Numbered from the stretch's first letter, positions 1-7,438 are shown. The stretch: 25,216 nt of DNA from SMAG-U1939 sp035763125 (GCA_035763125.1 DASUBU010000087.1:1-25216), one strand, 5' to 3'. Made by a program: numbers and translations. Notes: generated by a model not told the origin, from the letters alone.

Positions 1-120
1 GCGCCGTTGGCTCAGCTGGTCGCGCAGGCGCGTGAACTCCTTCTCTTCGGCCAGGAGCTGCTTGCGCGCGGCGAGCCACTCGTCGTGGGAGACGACTTGA
101 TGCTGCATGATGTCGGACAT
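1..120 (-). CDS. DUF899 family protein, N-terminal fragment
   Basis: The first 40 residues are visible and the rest lies beyond the left edge. They start at an ATG (118-120) and read as MSDIMQHQVVSHDEWLAARK followed by a Lys/Glu-rich stretch with EFTRLRDQLSQ. This matches the typical beginning of DUF899 proteins, a thioredoxin-like family of unknown function in which 'VSxxEWLAAR' and 'ELTRLRD' are characteristic. It lies 17 nt after the ArsR gene on the same strand, with a purine-rich GAAAGG about 11 nt before the ATG, so it is probably the third gene of an SRPBCC-ArsR-DUF899 operon. The family call rests on the N-terminus only; the catalytic or fold-defining part cannot be seen. Confidence 0.75.
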   Translation of the reverse strand, partial: MSDIMQHQVVSHDEWLAARKQLLAEEKEFTRLRDQLSQRR

Positions 121-137
121 GTGCTGTAGTACCTTTC

Positions 138-479
138 TTACTCTTCCACGAACCGCCTCAGGCGGTCGAGGGCCTCATCCCAGTGCTGTGCGATCTGGTC
201 GAGATAGAGGCGCGCCTCGTCGAGCTGGTGCGCGTCAAGCGTCCAGATGCGTTCTCGCCCCCGCCGGCTATCGTGGACGAGCCCGGCCTCAGCCAGGGTC
301 TGCAGGTGTTTGGTGACGGCCTGGCGCGTGATGGCGGAGCCGGCCGTGAGCCGGGTGATCGACTGTGGCCCCTCGGCGCTCAGCCGGTTCACCAAGGCGA
401 GGCGGGTCTCGTCACCTAGCGCGGCGAAGAGCGGTGCTGGGTGCGCCAGATGGCCTGTCGCCGCGCTAGGTCGTGACAT
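138..479 (-). CDS. ArsR-family HTH transcriptional regulator
   Basis: 113 aa, ATG start at 477-479, the usual size of a minimal ArsR-type winged-helix repressor. The N-terminal segment 'LFAALGDETRLALVNRLS' is the classical first helix. It is followed by the recognition-helix region 'SAITRQAVTKHLQTLAEAGL' and the wing 'HDSRRGRERIW'. No CxC or His/Asp metal site is visible, so it is probably not a metal sensor. It belongs to the large group of ArsR regulators paired with AHSA1/SRPBCC proteins. Its start lies inside the upstream SRPBCC gene (14 nt overlap), indicating translational coupling. It probably represses its own operon through the palindrome at 935-958. The inducer is unknown. Confidence 0.9.
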   Translation of the reverse strand: MSRPSAATGHLAHPAPLFAALGDETRLALVNRLSAEGPQSITRLTAGSAITRQAVTKHLQTLAEAGLVHDSRRGRERIWTLDAHQLDEARLYLDQIAQHWDEALDRLRRFVEE

Positions 480-936
480 ACTCGGCGATGTGCGTGAGCT
501 GCTTGGCCCAGCCCTGCTCGTTCATGCGGAAGGCGGTGACCCGCCGCGGCGGCGAAAGGCGATCGAAGCCGGACTCGACCACCGTGAGCTGCGTGCCGTC
601 CGCGATGTCGGAGAGATGGAATTCGACGAGGGTCATCGGCTCGGCGGCGTAGTCCACGCCGGGCTCCATAGGATATGGGTGCCAGCGATAGGAGAACAGG
701 TACTCGGGCTCAACCCGCTCGACCACGATCTCCAGGGTCACGCGCTCGTTGCCGGCGCTGGTGAGGCTGCCCATAAGGCGCGCGCCCGGCGCGAACGTGC
801 CCTCCAGCGCTATACCAAACCAGGCGCTGAACTGGTCCGCCTGGGTGAGGGCGCGCCAGACGCGCGGACGTGGCGCGCGCAGGGCGACGGTCTTCTCGAT
901 GCGGTCCGTTGGTCCGTCGCCGCGGTCTGTGCTCAT
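466..936 (-). CDS. SRPBCC / AHSA1 (START-like) domain protein
   Basis: 156 aa from the ATG at 934-936. That start is chosen over the TTG six bases upstream because GGGAGG sits 6-7 nt before it. The sequence opens with 'RIEKTVALRAPRPRVWRALT', typical of the Aha1-like SRPBCC fold. It continues with 'FSAWFG', 'FSYRWHPY' and a C-terminal helix 'RMNEQGWAKQLTHIAEYV'. This fold forms a deep hydrophobic ligand cavity; the ligand is unknown and no catalytic residues can be assigned. It is the first gene of the SRPBCC-ArsR-DUF899 unit, an arrangement seen repeatedly in Actinobacteria and Chloroflexota. Its start codon and ribosome-binding site lie inside a perfect inverted repeat, so its expression is probably tightly controlled. 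Confidence 0.9.
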   Translation of the reverse strand: MSTDRGDGPTDRIEKTVALRAPRPRVWRALTQADQFSAWFGIALEGTFAPGARLMGSLTSAGNERVTLEIVVERVEPEYLFSYRWHPYPMEPGVDYAAEPMTLVEFHLSDIADGTQLTVVESGFDRLSPPRRVTAFRMNEQGWAKQLTHIAEYVTT

Positions 937-958
937 ATGCAACCTCCCAGTTGCATAT
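935..958 (-). promoter_or_regulatory. Perfect palindrome over SD and start codon; likely ArsR operator
   Basis: ATATGCAAC (935-943) and GTTGCATAT (950-958) form a perfect 9-bp inverted repeat with a 6-nt centre. On the minus strand the centre and right arm contain the GGGAGG Shine-Dalgarno sequence and the ATG of the SRPBCC gene. The left arm overlaps the -10 box. The related half-sites ATGCAA (978-983) and GTTGC (991-995) recur over the -35 box. The placement fits an autorepressor site for the ArsR protein encoded two genes along. In RNA the same sequence could only partly form a hairpin, because transcription starts near its edge. Confidence 0.65.
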
Positions 959-983
959 TACCATGCGCTGCCAACAAATGCAA
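955..983 (-). promoter_or_regulatory. Sigma-70-type promoter of the SRPBCC-ArsR operon
   Basis: Reading the minus strand, TTGCAT (978-983) and TAATAT (955-960) are separated by exactly 17 nt, with a TGG just before the -10 (extended -10). Transcription would begin near 948, giving a leader of roughly a dozen bases before the ATG at 936. This is inferred from consensus matching only. Confidence 0.6.
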
Positions 984-1132
984 GTATCTGGTTGCGTTAG
1001 CCTGCGGTGCGGCCGTGGCGCGCGCGGTGAGCAGTCGATGCTTCACCATGTACGTGGCGCGGCGACGCGATGGAAACCCGTGTCAAGCTCCAGAATCTCT
1101 ACCCGGTCGTCAAATCGTAACCGGACTGGGTA

Positions 1133-2647
1133 CTAGGTGAGCCCGGCGAACGAGTCCGTCTTGATGCGGTTTCGCGCGATCCCCAGCGCCCGAAGTATGT
1201 GCTCATGTTCGCGCACCATGGCCGGCGGCCCAGAGAGGTAGAACACGCGCTCGCGATAATCCGGCACCGCCTTGCGGATCATCTGTGCGTCAATTCTACC
1301 GGTAGAGCCGGTCCAGTCGCGTGGGGCGGCCTCGGTCAGCGTGTAGACCATCTTCACGCCGAGCTTTGCCTGGGCCTCGCTCAGCACGTCCCGGTACGCG
1401 ATATCAGCAGGCGCCCGGTTGGCATAGAGCAGCACGATGTCGCGCCGCTGCTGGGTGTCGAGCAGGTACTTCAGCATGCTGCGGAATGGAGTAATCCCGA
1501 TGCCGCCGGCAATGAATGTGAGCTTCTGGCGGCGGTCTGAGGGAAGCGTAAAGTCGCCCGCGATATGGCCAGCCGTGATCTTGGCACCCGTGCTCGTGGC
1601 GTGCAGCGCTCGCTTGAAGCTACTGCCGGGCTTGTAGAATCTGACGCCTAGCTGCACGAGATCCTCGGTGGGCGATGAAGCGAGCGTAAAATAGCGGCGA
1701 TTGCCTCGGCTATCCGCGCGAGGATGGTCAATAGTGAGCTCGACGTATTGCCCCGGCGTGAACGTGGGTTTGTGCGAGGGCTTGAACGCGAAGGCGAGCG
1801 TGTCGGGTGCGAGCTTGCTCTTCTTCTTCAACTGCAGCACCATGGTCCGCTTGGGGCTAGCCACGAACGAAGCCAGATTGCCGACGAGCAACGCCAGCTC
1901 CGGCGTCGAGTAGAGCGCGCCGACGTGAATCTGCGGAATGATGAGCACGCTGACGAGTGCCCCATAGAGGACCTTGAGGGTTCGCGTGGCCGGCGCGGTG
2001 ACGGGCTCCGTCAGCATGATCGAGCCGAAGAAGAACAGCGGCGACTCCACCAGGAGCTGCTGCAGCTCACGTGAAATGGAGAGCCGCAGCACGATGCTGA
2101 CGAGCCAGACGGCAACCAGCGCGGCGGCCAGGAAGCTCGCCACCATCTTGGCGTCGCGCAGCTTGCGCACGATCAGCAGGCCGCCGAGGAGCACAATTGG
2201 CAACATGCTGGCCGTGCCCACCCACCAGCTCGCCGACCTGCCCAGCGCGAATGAGATGACCACCGCGGCGAGCGCGGCGGGATTGAAGATGTGGGTGTTG
2301 CGCAGTGTGAGGATGTACTTCGACGACATCGCCAGGATCGCGGCCCAAAAGAGGATCTGCAGGTCGTTCAGCGACTGAGCGGGATCGAGGATCAGCGCCA
2401 GAATAAGGCCCGTGATGGCGGCCGATTCCAGGTTGGCCGGCACGCCAAGCACCCGCCGCAGGACGCTATTCGCCGCCCAGCAGATGAGGACGAGAAACGC
2501 AGCTGAGCCGAGCAGCGCGAGCGGCGCGAAGGGGAGCAGCCCAAAGCCCGCCAGGATGGTCGCCAGTGCGACATACGCGGCGAGCACATAGAGCACCAGC
2601 CGGTACGTGGTGATGCCGTCGAGGGCGTGGTCAATCCGTGACATCAT
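1133..2647 (-). CDS. NqrB/RnfD-like membrane module fused to an FAD/NAD(P)H reductase
   Basis: 504 aa. The ATG at 2645-2647 overlaps the TGA of the apbE gene (ATGA); a second ATG follows directly. Residues about 15-265 are strongly hydrophobic with several membrane spans and resemble NqrB/RnfD: 'THIFNPAALAA' (118-128) and 'MLTEPVTAPATRT' (211-223), the loop where NqrB/RnfD carry covalent FMN. Residues about 268-504 are a ferredoxin-NADP reductase fold: FAD motif 'RRYFTLASSP' (317-326), pyridine nucleotide motif 'IAGGIGITPFRS' (379-390), 'LSGPPAMV' and a C-terminal 'DSFAG'. No [2Fe-2S] domain is present. Inferred role: move electrons from NAD(P)H through FAD and possibly membrane flavin to the exported FMN protein of the same operon. 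The FMN loop deviates from the usual D-x-x-S/T-G-A-T pattern, so covalent flavin here is uncertain. Confidence 0.88.
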   Translation of the reverse strand: MMSRIDHALDGITTYRLVLYVLAAYVALATILAGFGLLPFAPLALLGSAAFLVLICWAANSVLRRVLGVPANLESAAITGLILALILDPAQSLNDLQILFWAAILAMSSKYILTLRNTHIFNPAALAAVVISFALGRSASWWVGTASMLPIVLLGGLLIVRKLRDAKMVASFLAAALVAVWLVSIVLRLSISRELQQLLVESPLFFFGSIMLTEPVTAPATRTLKVLYGALVSVLIIPQIHVGALYSTPELALLVGNLASFVASPKRTMVLQLKKKSKLAPDTLAFAFKPSHKPTFTPGQYVELTIDHPRADSRGNRRYFTLASSPTEDLVQLGVRFYKPGSSFKRALHATSTGAKITAGHIAGDFTLPSDRRQKLTFIAGGIGITPFRSMLKYLLDTQQRRDIVLLYANRAPADIAYRDVLSEAQAKLGVKMVYTLTEAAPRDWTGSTGRIDAQMIRKAVPDYRERVFYLSGPPAMVREHEHILRALGIARNRIKTDSFAGLT

Positions 2648-3411
2648 ACGCGCAGTAGGTACCTCCCAAAGCCGGTTGTGTACGTAGCTTGCCCCGCGGC
2701 GTCTATCATGTAGGCTTCGAGGCCGGGCATGCGCTCGATGAAGTTGATGCCGTCTCTGCCCATGGCGAACGCGGCGGTGGCAAACCGGTCCGCCTCGTAC
2801 ACGTTCGCCGCGACGACGGTTACGCTCACCACATCGAGCAGCGACGTGTCGCGGCGGTGGGGGTTGTAGACGTGCTGGCCGCGCACGGCCGTCCCCGATG
2901 TGGCAATCCCACAGTCGGTCAGTGCCAGAATCTTCACGTTCTCGCGGCGGTTGAAGGGGCTGCGGATGCCAGCGCGCCATGGCTGGCCGTCGTTGGTCCC
3001 GGCGACCTCGATGTCGCCGCCCGCCTCGACGTAGAAATTGCGAAACTGAGCATCCCGCAAGAGCTGCGCGGCGTTTCGGATCGCCCAGCCTTTCACGATG
3101 CCGGATGGATCGAGGCTCCCGTCGTCGCGCCGGATGTCGAAGTAGCCGCGCGTCTCGCGTTTAGTCTGCTCGCTCAGCGCCAGAATCTCGCGCAGGTCGG
3201 CGCTGTACTGGTCGTCGGCAAGCTCGCCGCGGTTGAGCCGCGAGATCTCGCTCGTCTCCTTATAGGTGCTGAAGGCATCGTCTACCGCGGCGAAGTACGC
3301 GAAGACCGCGTCCAGGTGATGCGGGGTGACGCCGGCATCTCCCACCTCGACGGTGATGGGCATCCCCATCAGAAGTCGCGTTTCTTTCATTGGCATGATT
3401 GTGGCTGGCAT
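2644..3411 (-). CDS. apbE: ApbE-type FAD:protein FMN transferase
   Basis: 255 aa from the ATG at 3409-3411, 7 nt after the stop of the upstream FMN-binding protein gene; an in-frame ATG at 3450 would overlap that gene. ApbE cleaves FAD and links FMN by a phosphoester to Thr/Ser of target proteins, using Mg2+. Visible family motifs are 'LLMGMPITVEV' near the start, 'DPSGIVKGWA' (101-110), 'EAGGDIEVAG' (129-138) and 'IATSGTAVRGQHVYNP' (169-184). No clear Sec signal or lipobox is seen, whereas many ApbE proteins are exported; this leaves the site of flavinylation open (a start further upstream would only add a basic stretch). Its substrates are very probably its neighbours: the FMN-binding protein and possibly the NqrB-like module. 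Confidence 0.92.
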   Translation of the reverse strand: MPATIMPMKETRLLMGMPITVEVGDAGVTPHHLDAVFAYFAAVDDAFSTYKETSEISRLNRGELADDQYSADLREILALSEQTKRETRGYFDIRRDDGSLDPSGIVKGWAIRNAAQLLRDAQFRNFYVEAGGDIEVAGTNDGQPWRAGIRSPFNRRENVKILALTDCGIATSGTAVRGQHVYNPHRRDTSLLDVVSVTVVAANVYEADRFATAAFAMGRDGINFIERMPGLEAYMIDAAGQATYTTGFGRYLLRV

Positions 3412-3418
3412 GTCTGGG

Positions 3419-3895
3419 TCACGCCTGCGCCTGCGACAGCGCATCGCCAAGCGACTGCATGAACGCGAAACTGGAGTCGGTGGCGCCCGTCACGAAATCC
3501 ACCTGCGCGCTTTGCGCCTGGATCGCCTCGCTCGTCAAGACGGGATCGGCGTAGGAATTGATTTCTATCGAGCGGCTGCGATCGTTGGGATACTGCACCC
3601 ACTGCACATCCGTCAGCTTGCCCCCCTGGACGATCGCTTTGATCTGCACATAGCCCCATTGCGCGTCGGCCACACTGCCCAGATAGCTGCCGTCTCGATA
3701 GAGCGAGCCAGCTGGGGTCGTTGCGGTCGCCACGGCGCTCGCGGTTGCCGTCGAGGCGGAGCCAGGAGTGGTGGCCGAGCCGCCGGTGGCGTGCGGCGCC
3801 AGCGCGGAGGCAGTGGGCGGGCCAGCGCGGCCGTGGATCAGAATATAGAAGACGAAGGTGCCAATGACGACGACGGAGACGACTAACCTCTTCAT
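3419..3895 (-). CDS. Membrane-anchored/exported FMN-binding domain protein
   Basis: 158 aa from the ATG at 3893-3895, which gives a compact N-terminal anchor 'MKRLVVSVVVIGTFVFYILI'. An in-frame ATG at 3985 would place 30 polar residues in front and has no ribosome-binding site. Residues about 25-62 are an Ala/Thr/Ser/Pro-rich linker. The rest is an FMN_bind domain of the NqrC/RnfG type: 'YRDGSYLGSVADAQWGYVQ' and the flavinylation motif D133-F-V-T-G-A-T139, where T139 is the expected attachment residue. It is the first gene of the operon with apbE and the NqrB/FNR fusion, and likely acts as the outer electron carrier. A possible -10 (TACGAT, complement of 3957-3962) lies between the two candidate starts and favours the shorter protein. 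Confidence 0.88.
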   Translation of the reverse strand: MKRLVVSVVVIGTFVFYILIHGRAGPPTASALAPHATGGSATTPGSASTATASAVATATTPAGSLYRDGSYLGSVADAQWGYVQIKAIVQGGKLTDVQWVQYPNDRSRSIEINSYADPVLTSEAIQAQSAQVDFVTGATDSSFAFMQSLGDALSQAQA

Positions 3896-3985
3896 GTGCC
3901 GAGTGAGCCTTCCGTTCCGGTGTGCGCGTATCGCGGCGCTACCTGATTCTGCTCTGATCGTATGCGCCGATTCTTGAAAAGTCAT

Positions 3986-4472
3986 GAAAGAAAGGTGTGG
4001 GGACTCACAGATATTCCCGCCTATTGACGCTCGCTCTCGCGACCACTGATACTACTTGCATCTGGTGTCTCGACCTCGGTTCGCGTTGCAGCGTCAAGTG
4101 CTGGAACCGGCTGGCATTGCGCCCGGGAAGAGCGCATCCGGCGCGCCGCAGGTGCATAGACCGGCCGCGCTACGTGTTCTGATGACACCAGGTGCAGAAG
4201 GCTACCTGCTCGATTGCATCTTGTAAGCATTCATTCGCAGTAGCTTCTCCAAAGTGGCAATACTGCGCCACATGCGGCTTACGGGGCAATAGGCATGCAC
4301 GTTCACAACCGACGATAGGCGTGGCCGAGCTGAGCTGGGTCCAACTCCGGATTCTGTTGCGGATCGGCAGTGGTTCCGAGGACATACCAACTAATGGCCA
4401 AGAGCAGGGGCGGTTTCACGCGCAGCGGTGCTGCCGGTTGGCGCCGGCTGCTGTCCATGTGCACTGTAGAAC
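3986..4472. other. Intergenic region without recognised gene
   Basis: About 490 bases between the flavin operon and the glycoside hydrolase gene, both on the minus strand. Several short open frames exist on both strands, including a Cys-rich plus-strand frame from 4192. None has a convincing ribosome-binding site, family motif or codon pattern. I see no tRNA, terminator with a T-run or repeat. Confidence 0.6.
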
Positions 4473-6665
4473 TCACGAGCTGAGCGAGAGGGTCAGCGCC
4501 GCGGTGAGGTCGGCTCCAGGGGAGACGCTGACGCGGAAGACGTGGGTGGCGGGATCGTAGCGCACGCGGCCCGCGCTACCCTGCGTGACGCTCACGCGCG
4601 GCGCCGACGGCGCATAGCCGTAGAGTGTGACGGCGCGCTCGCCCGCGGCGAAGCTGAGCGTGGCGTGGATCACCCCATCATCGGCGAGCGCCGTGATGCG
4701 CTGGCGACTCGCCGCGACGAACTTGCCGGCGTCGCCCAGCAAGGCGATGCCCGACGGCCCGACCGGCGCGACGATGTAGTAGGCGGTGTCGGGGTCCGTC
4801 GCGTCGCGGAAGCTCTGGCCGGCCGGCACCAGCGTGCCAGTGTCGGTGAAGTAGTTGTAAACGTAGGCATCGCCCGCCACGCCCAGCGCGTTGGGCGAGA
4901 ACCCGATGTCGCCGTGACCGCCGTGGCGCTGATACGCGACCACGTAGGCCTCGCGCAGCCCTGTATGATCGCTGTAGGAGGCGGCGACCATCGGTGCATT
5001 GAGCTGCTGCGCATCGGCGAGATAGGTGGCGTCAATTGGCACGACGGGCGCGTCCGGTTTGACGATCACGCCGTCGGGACGAACCGCCTGCAGCAGGTTA
5101 TGGGTGTTTGTGGCGCCGAGCGGGTCGCCGATGCCCACCATGCCGGCCGAGAGCGTCGCGAGCAAAAGATTGACCGACTCGTCGCTCATGAACACATCGC
5201 TGAAAGGCAGCAGCCCCAGCGCGCTGGCCAGCCGCGACGTATAGAGAAAGTCATCCCAGTGCGAGCGCCTGAAGCGATCGCTGCTGACGCGAATCGTGGT
5301 GAGCGCCGGATAGCTCGTGCTCTGCAGGAAGTCGTTGGGAGTGGCCGTGCAATACTGGATGGTAAGGCCGTGGGCGGCCGCCTGGCTGGCCATGTTGCCA
5401 AAGAAAGCGTACGGATCGCTGAGATTCTGCTGGGCCTTCGCCGGGCCGCCGAGCCAGTCTTGCTCGAACGTGACCACCCCGGACGACTGCAGATAGGCCA
5501 TCGTCGTCTGCCAGAACGCTGGATCGGTGATGACATTGTCGGAGGTCGTGTACTGCTGGCGCAACGGACTGGAAGCATCTATCCAGCGCGCATGGACGAC
5601 GAGCGGCAGGCCAAGCTGACGCTGGAAGGCGGCGAGACCGCCTGGGAAGATGTCCGTCGCGGCGGAATAGGTGTACTCGCCTCCGCGCTGGTACGCGTGC
5701 GTGTCGCCCTGCCAGCTATCATTGGGGCTCTTGGGATACCACCAGCTATCGAGCTGCATGTAGCCAAGCGTGACGCCCCGCGCGGCAAGCTCGCGCTGGA
5801 TGGCGAGCAGCGTTCCCGCGTAGCCGAGTGACTGGCTAAATCGGTAGTAGTACGCGGCGCCGTTATCTGTCCAGTAGCCCAGGGTGCGCAGGGTCACGTC
5901 GCCTTCGGGGTCGGTGGGACGCTTCCCGGCCAGGGCGAGCAGAGCGTGGCCCCACGTCGCATACACACCGTTGATGCTGGTTCCCGCGACCAGTAGCGTG
6001 CGCTGGGTGAAATTGGCGGGCAGCGTGTGAATGGCCGGCACAATGCCGCTCGTGATGGACCCGTCGGCGTTGGCAGCCAGGCGCGCGGAGAGCTCGTGGG
6101 AGGCGGGCGACAGCAGGAACGCGCGGTGCTGTCCGTCCAAGCCCAGCAGCGGTCCCTGCGTGCCCTGCCAGTTCCATTGCTTTGGCGCGAAGCCCTTGTC
6201 GGCGTAGCTCAAGTGATACGGCACCGCCGGGTACGACGTGAGATGCGGGAAGCCGTCACTATTGGGCGCGGCGGTGAGATACGTCGTCGAGAACAGGACA
6301 TCCGGCTGGTTCTCGTACGCGCGAATGCTGCTTTGCCGTGGGCCATGCGCCTGATAATCGAAGACGATCTCGCGGTAGGGACCGATGCCATCGGCTCCAG
6401 CGCGTACATCGGCGCGCGCGAGCGGTTGGCCCGTAGCACCACCAAACGTCCATGAGAGCGTTCGGCTGGTGACGCTGTAGTGCCCATCAGGCCTGACGAC
6501 GACGGTGATGCCAGACGTTGTGGTGATCTCGGCCGCCCCAAGCGCGTCGTGCTGCAGGGTGACGAACGCCGTCCCGACGTCAATGAACAGCAGCGCGAAG
6601 ATGAGCGCGATCAGCAGCGCACGCCGAAGCCGTGTGCTGCTACCAGGCGAGCTACTTCTCTCCAC
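4473..6665 (-). CDS. Membrane-anchored/secreted TIM-barrel glycoside hydrolase-like protein
   Basis: 730 aa from a GTG (6663-6665); an in-frame stop lies 12 nt upstream, so no earlier start exists. Residues about 15-37 form one hydrophobic segment after an Arg-containing N-terminus, an uncleaved anchor or signal peptide. A beta-rich region (about 45-260) precedes a probable TIM barrel: 'LGYWTDNGAAYYY', 'GYMQLDSWWYP' (D306), 'VTFEQDWLGG' (D403) and 'RVSSDRFRRSHWDD' (D463). The barrel is followed by a C-terminal beta-sandwich. This layout resembles clan GH-D (GH36/GH27/GH31-like), where the nucleophile Asp sits at the end of strand 4 and the acid/base Asp follows by some 60-70 residues; D403 and D463 are my candidates. 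Substrate and exact family are not assigned. No transporter or sugar gene flanks it. Confidence 0.75.
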   Translation of the reverse strand: MERSSSPGSSTRLRRALLIALIFALLFIDVGTAFVTLQHDALGAAEITTTSGITVVVRPDGHYSVTSRTLSWTFGGATGQPLARADVRAGADGIGPYREIVFDYQAHGPRQSSIRAYENQPDVLFSTTYLTAAPNSDGFPHLTSYPAVPYHLSYADKGFAPKQWNWQGTQGPLLGLDGQHRAFLLSPASHELSARLAANADGSITSGIVPAIHTLPANFTQRTLLVAGTSINGVYATWGHALLALAGKRPTDPEGDVTLRTLGYWTDNGAAYYYRFSQSLGYAGTLLAIQRELAARGVTLGYMQLDSWWYPKSPNDSWQGDTHAYQRGGEYTYSAATDIFPGGLAAFQRQLGLPLVVHARWIDASSPLRQQYTTSDNVITDPAFWQTTMAYLQSSGVVTFEQDWLGGPAKAQQNLSDPYAFFGNMASQAAAHGLTIQYCTATPNDFLQSTSYPALTTIRVSSDRFRRSHWDDFLYTSRLASALGLLPFSDVFMSDESVNLLLATLSAGMVGIGDPLGATNTHNLLQAVRPDGVIVKPDAPVVPIDATYLADAQQLNAPMVAASYSDHTGLREAYVVAYQRHGGHGDIGFSPNALGVAGDAYVYNYFTDTGTLVPAGQSFRDATDPDTAYYIVAPVGPSGIALLGDAGKFVAASRQRITALADDGVIHATLSFAAGERAVTLYGYAPSAPRVSVTQGSAGRVRYDPATHVFRVSVSPGADLTAALTLSLSS

Positions 6666-7063
6666 TGCTGCCCCACTTCAGTCCATGGACCATCTGTCCC
6701 GCTCCCTTGCCATGAAAGTTAGGTTAGCTGCTACCTGCTCGCTGCGCCATCCCCACGACACGTGCGGCTCGGGTTTCACACGTCGCCTCAAAGCGTGTGG
6801 ATGGCCTGCTGGCGGGCGGCGGCGGCCGGGGCGAGCGCACGGAGCTGAGTGGGCACGTCCGCGGCCGTAGATGTGCTCCCGGTGCGCCCAGTCACCTGCG
6901 TTGACGTTGCTGAGCGCGAGTATACTCCTCCCTTGACGGCGGAGTATACTGCTACGCCTTCAGCCCGTCAGGTAGGCCACGCGACACGGCCATGCCCTGA
7001 AAGCTGCGAATTGCGTGCCGCAGCTGGCGCGACGCGCGCCCCAACGACAAGGAGTCTCCCCGC
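6666..7063. other. Divergent intergenic region between hydrolase and cupin genes
   Basis: About 400 bases separating the minus-strand hydrolase from the plus-strand cupin gene. It carries the strong palindrome pair at 6919-6950 with overlapping promoter-like boxes (described separately). The rest is GC-rich with no convincing gene. Confidence 0.5.
6919..6950. promoter_or_regulatory. Paired AGTATACT palindromes; divergent operator/promoter candidate
   Basis: AGTATACTCC (6919-6928) and GGAGTATACT (6941-6950) form a perfect 10-bp inverted repeat with a 12-nt centre; each arm also contains the self-complementary AGTATACT. On the minus strand CTGACG followed after 17 nt by TATACT (6943-6948) makes a plausible promoter toward the hydrolase gene. 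On the plus strand TTGACG (6901-6906) precedes TATACT (6921-6926) by only 14 nt. The site could control either neighbour; the regulator is not in view. Confidence 0.45.
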
Positions 7064-7438
7064 ATGCGCATCTTCAGCTTCGAGGCTGCCACCGCGCGGC
7101 CGCTTACGGCGTTCGGCAGCGCCAATGCCAGCATAGCACCCCTCGCGCGGCCCAGTGGCTTCGTCCAGCTCGTCTGTATGCGGCTGGAGGCTGGCGGTGT
7201 GGTGGGAATGCACCCGGCCACGATCCCGCAGCTCTTTCTGGTCGTCACGGGCGAGGGCTGGGTGCGCGCCGGCACGGGCGAGCGCGTGCCAATCCGCGCC
7301 GGGCTGGCGGCGTTCTGGGAGGCGGGCGAGGAGCACGAGTCGGGGACGGAGGCCGAGGCGGGCATGATGGCGATCGTGCTGGAGGCCGCGCAGTTGGACC
7401 CAGCGCAGGTCCTGCGAGAGGAGATGACGGCGGGATGA
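7064..7438 (+). CDS. Small cupin-domain protein
   Basis: 124 aa, ATG start with AAGGAG (7049-7054) 9 nt upstream. The single-domain beta-barrel pattern is visible: 'FVQLVCMRLEAGGVVGMHPA', then 'PQLFLVVTGEGWVRAGTGERVPIRAG' and 'AAFWEAGEEHESG', matching cupin motif 1, inter-motif turn and motif 2. Cupin metal ligands are partly present: His in 'GMHPA' and the His in 'EEHESG'. The usual Glu of motif 1 appears to be Gln ('IPQLF'), as in many non-enzymatic or sensor cupins. No substrate can be assigned. Its stop codon overlaps an ATG that begins a NUDIX-like fragment (ATGA), suggesting it was once part of a two-gene operon. Confidence 0.85.
   Translation: MRIFSFEAATARPLTAFGSANASIAPLARPSGFVQLVCMRLEAGGVVGMHPATIPQLFLVVTGEGWVRAGTGERVPIRAGLAAFWEAGEEHESGTEAEAGMMAIVLEAAQLDPAQVLREEMTAG

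Noticed and set aside
247..1140. Long plus-strand open frame of 297 codons
   Set aside because: It is antisense to the well-supported SRPBCC and ArsR genes and shows no family motif; GC-rich DNA produces such shadows.
2648..2980. N-terminal extension of the NqrB-FNR fusion
   Set aside because: The sequence is Arg/His-rich without structure and overlaps the apbE gene; the ATGA overlap gives a better start at 2647.
4192..4560. Cys-rich plus-strand frame that might be a zinc ribbon
   Set aside because: The Cys spacing fits no known ribbon, the frame runs into the antisense of the hydrolase gene, and there is no ribosome-binding site.
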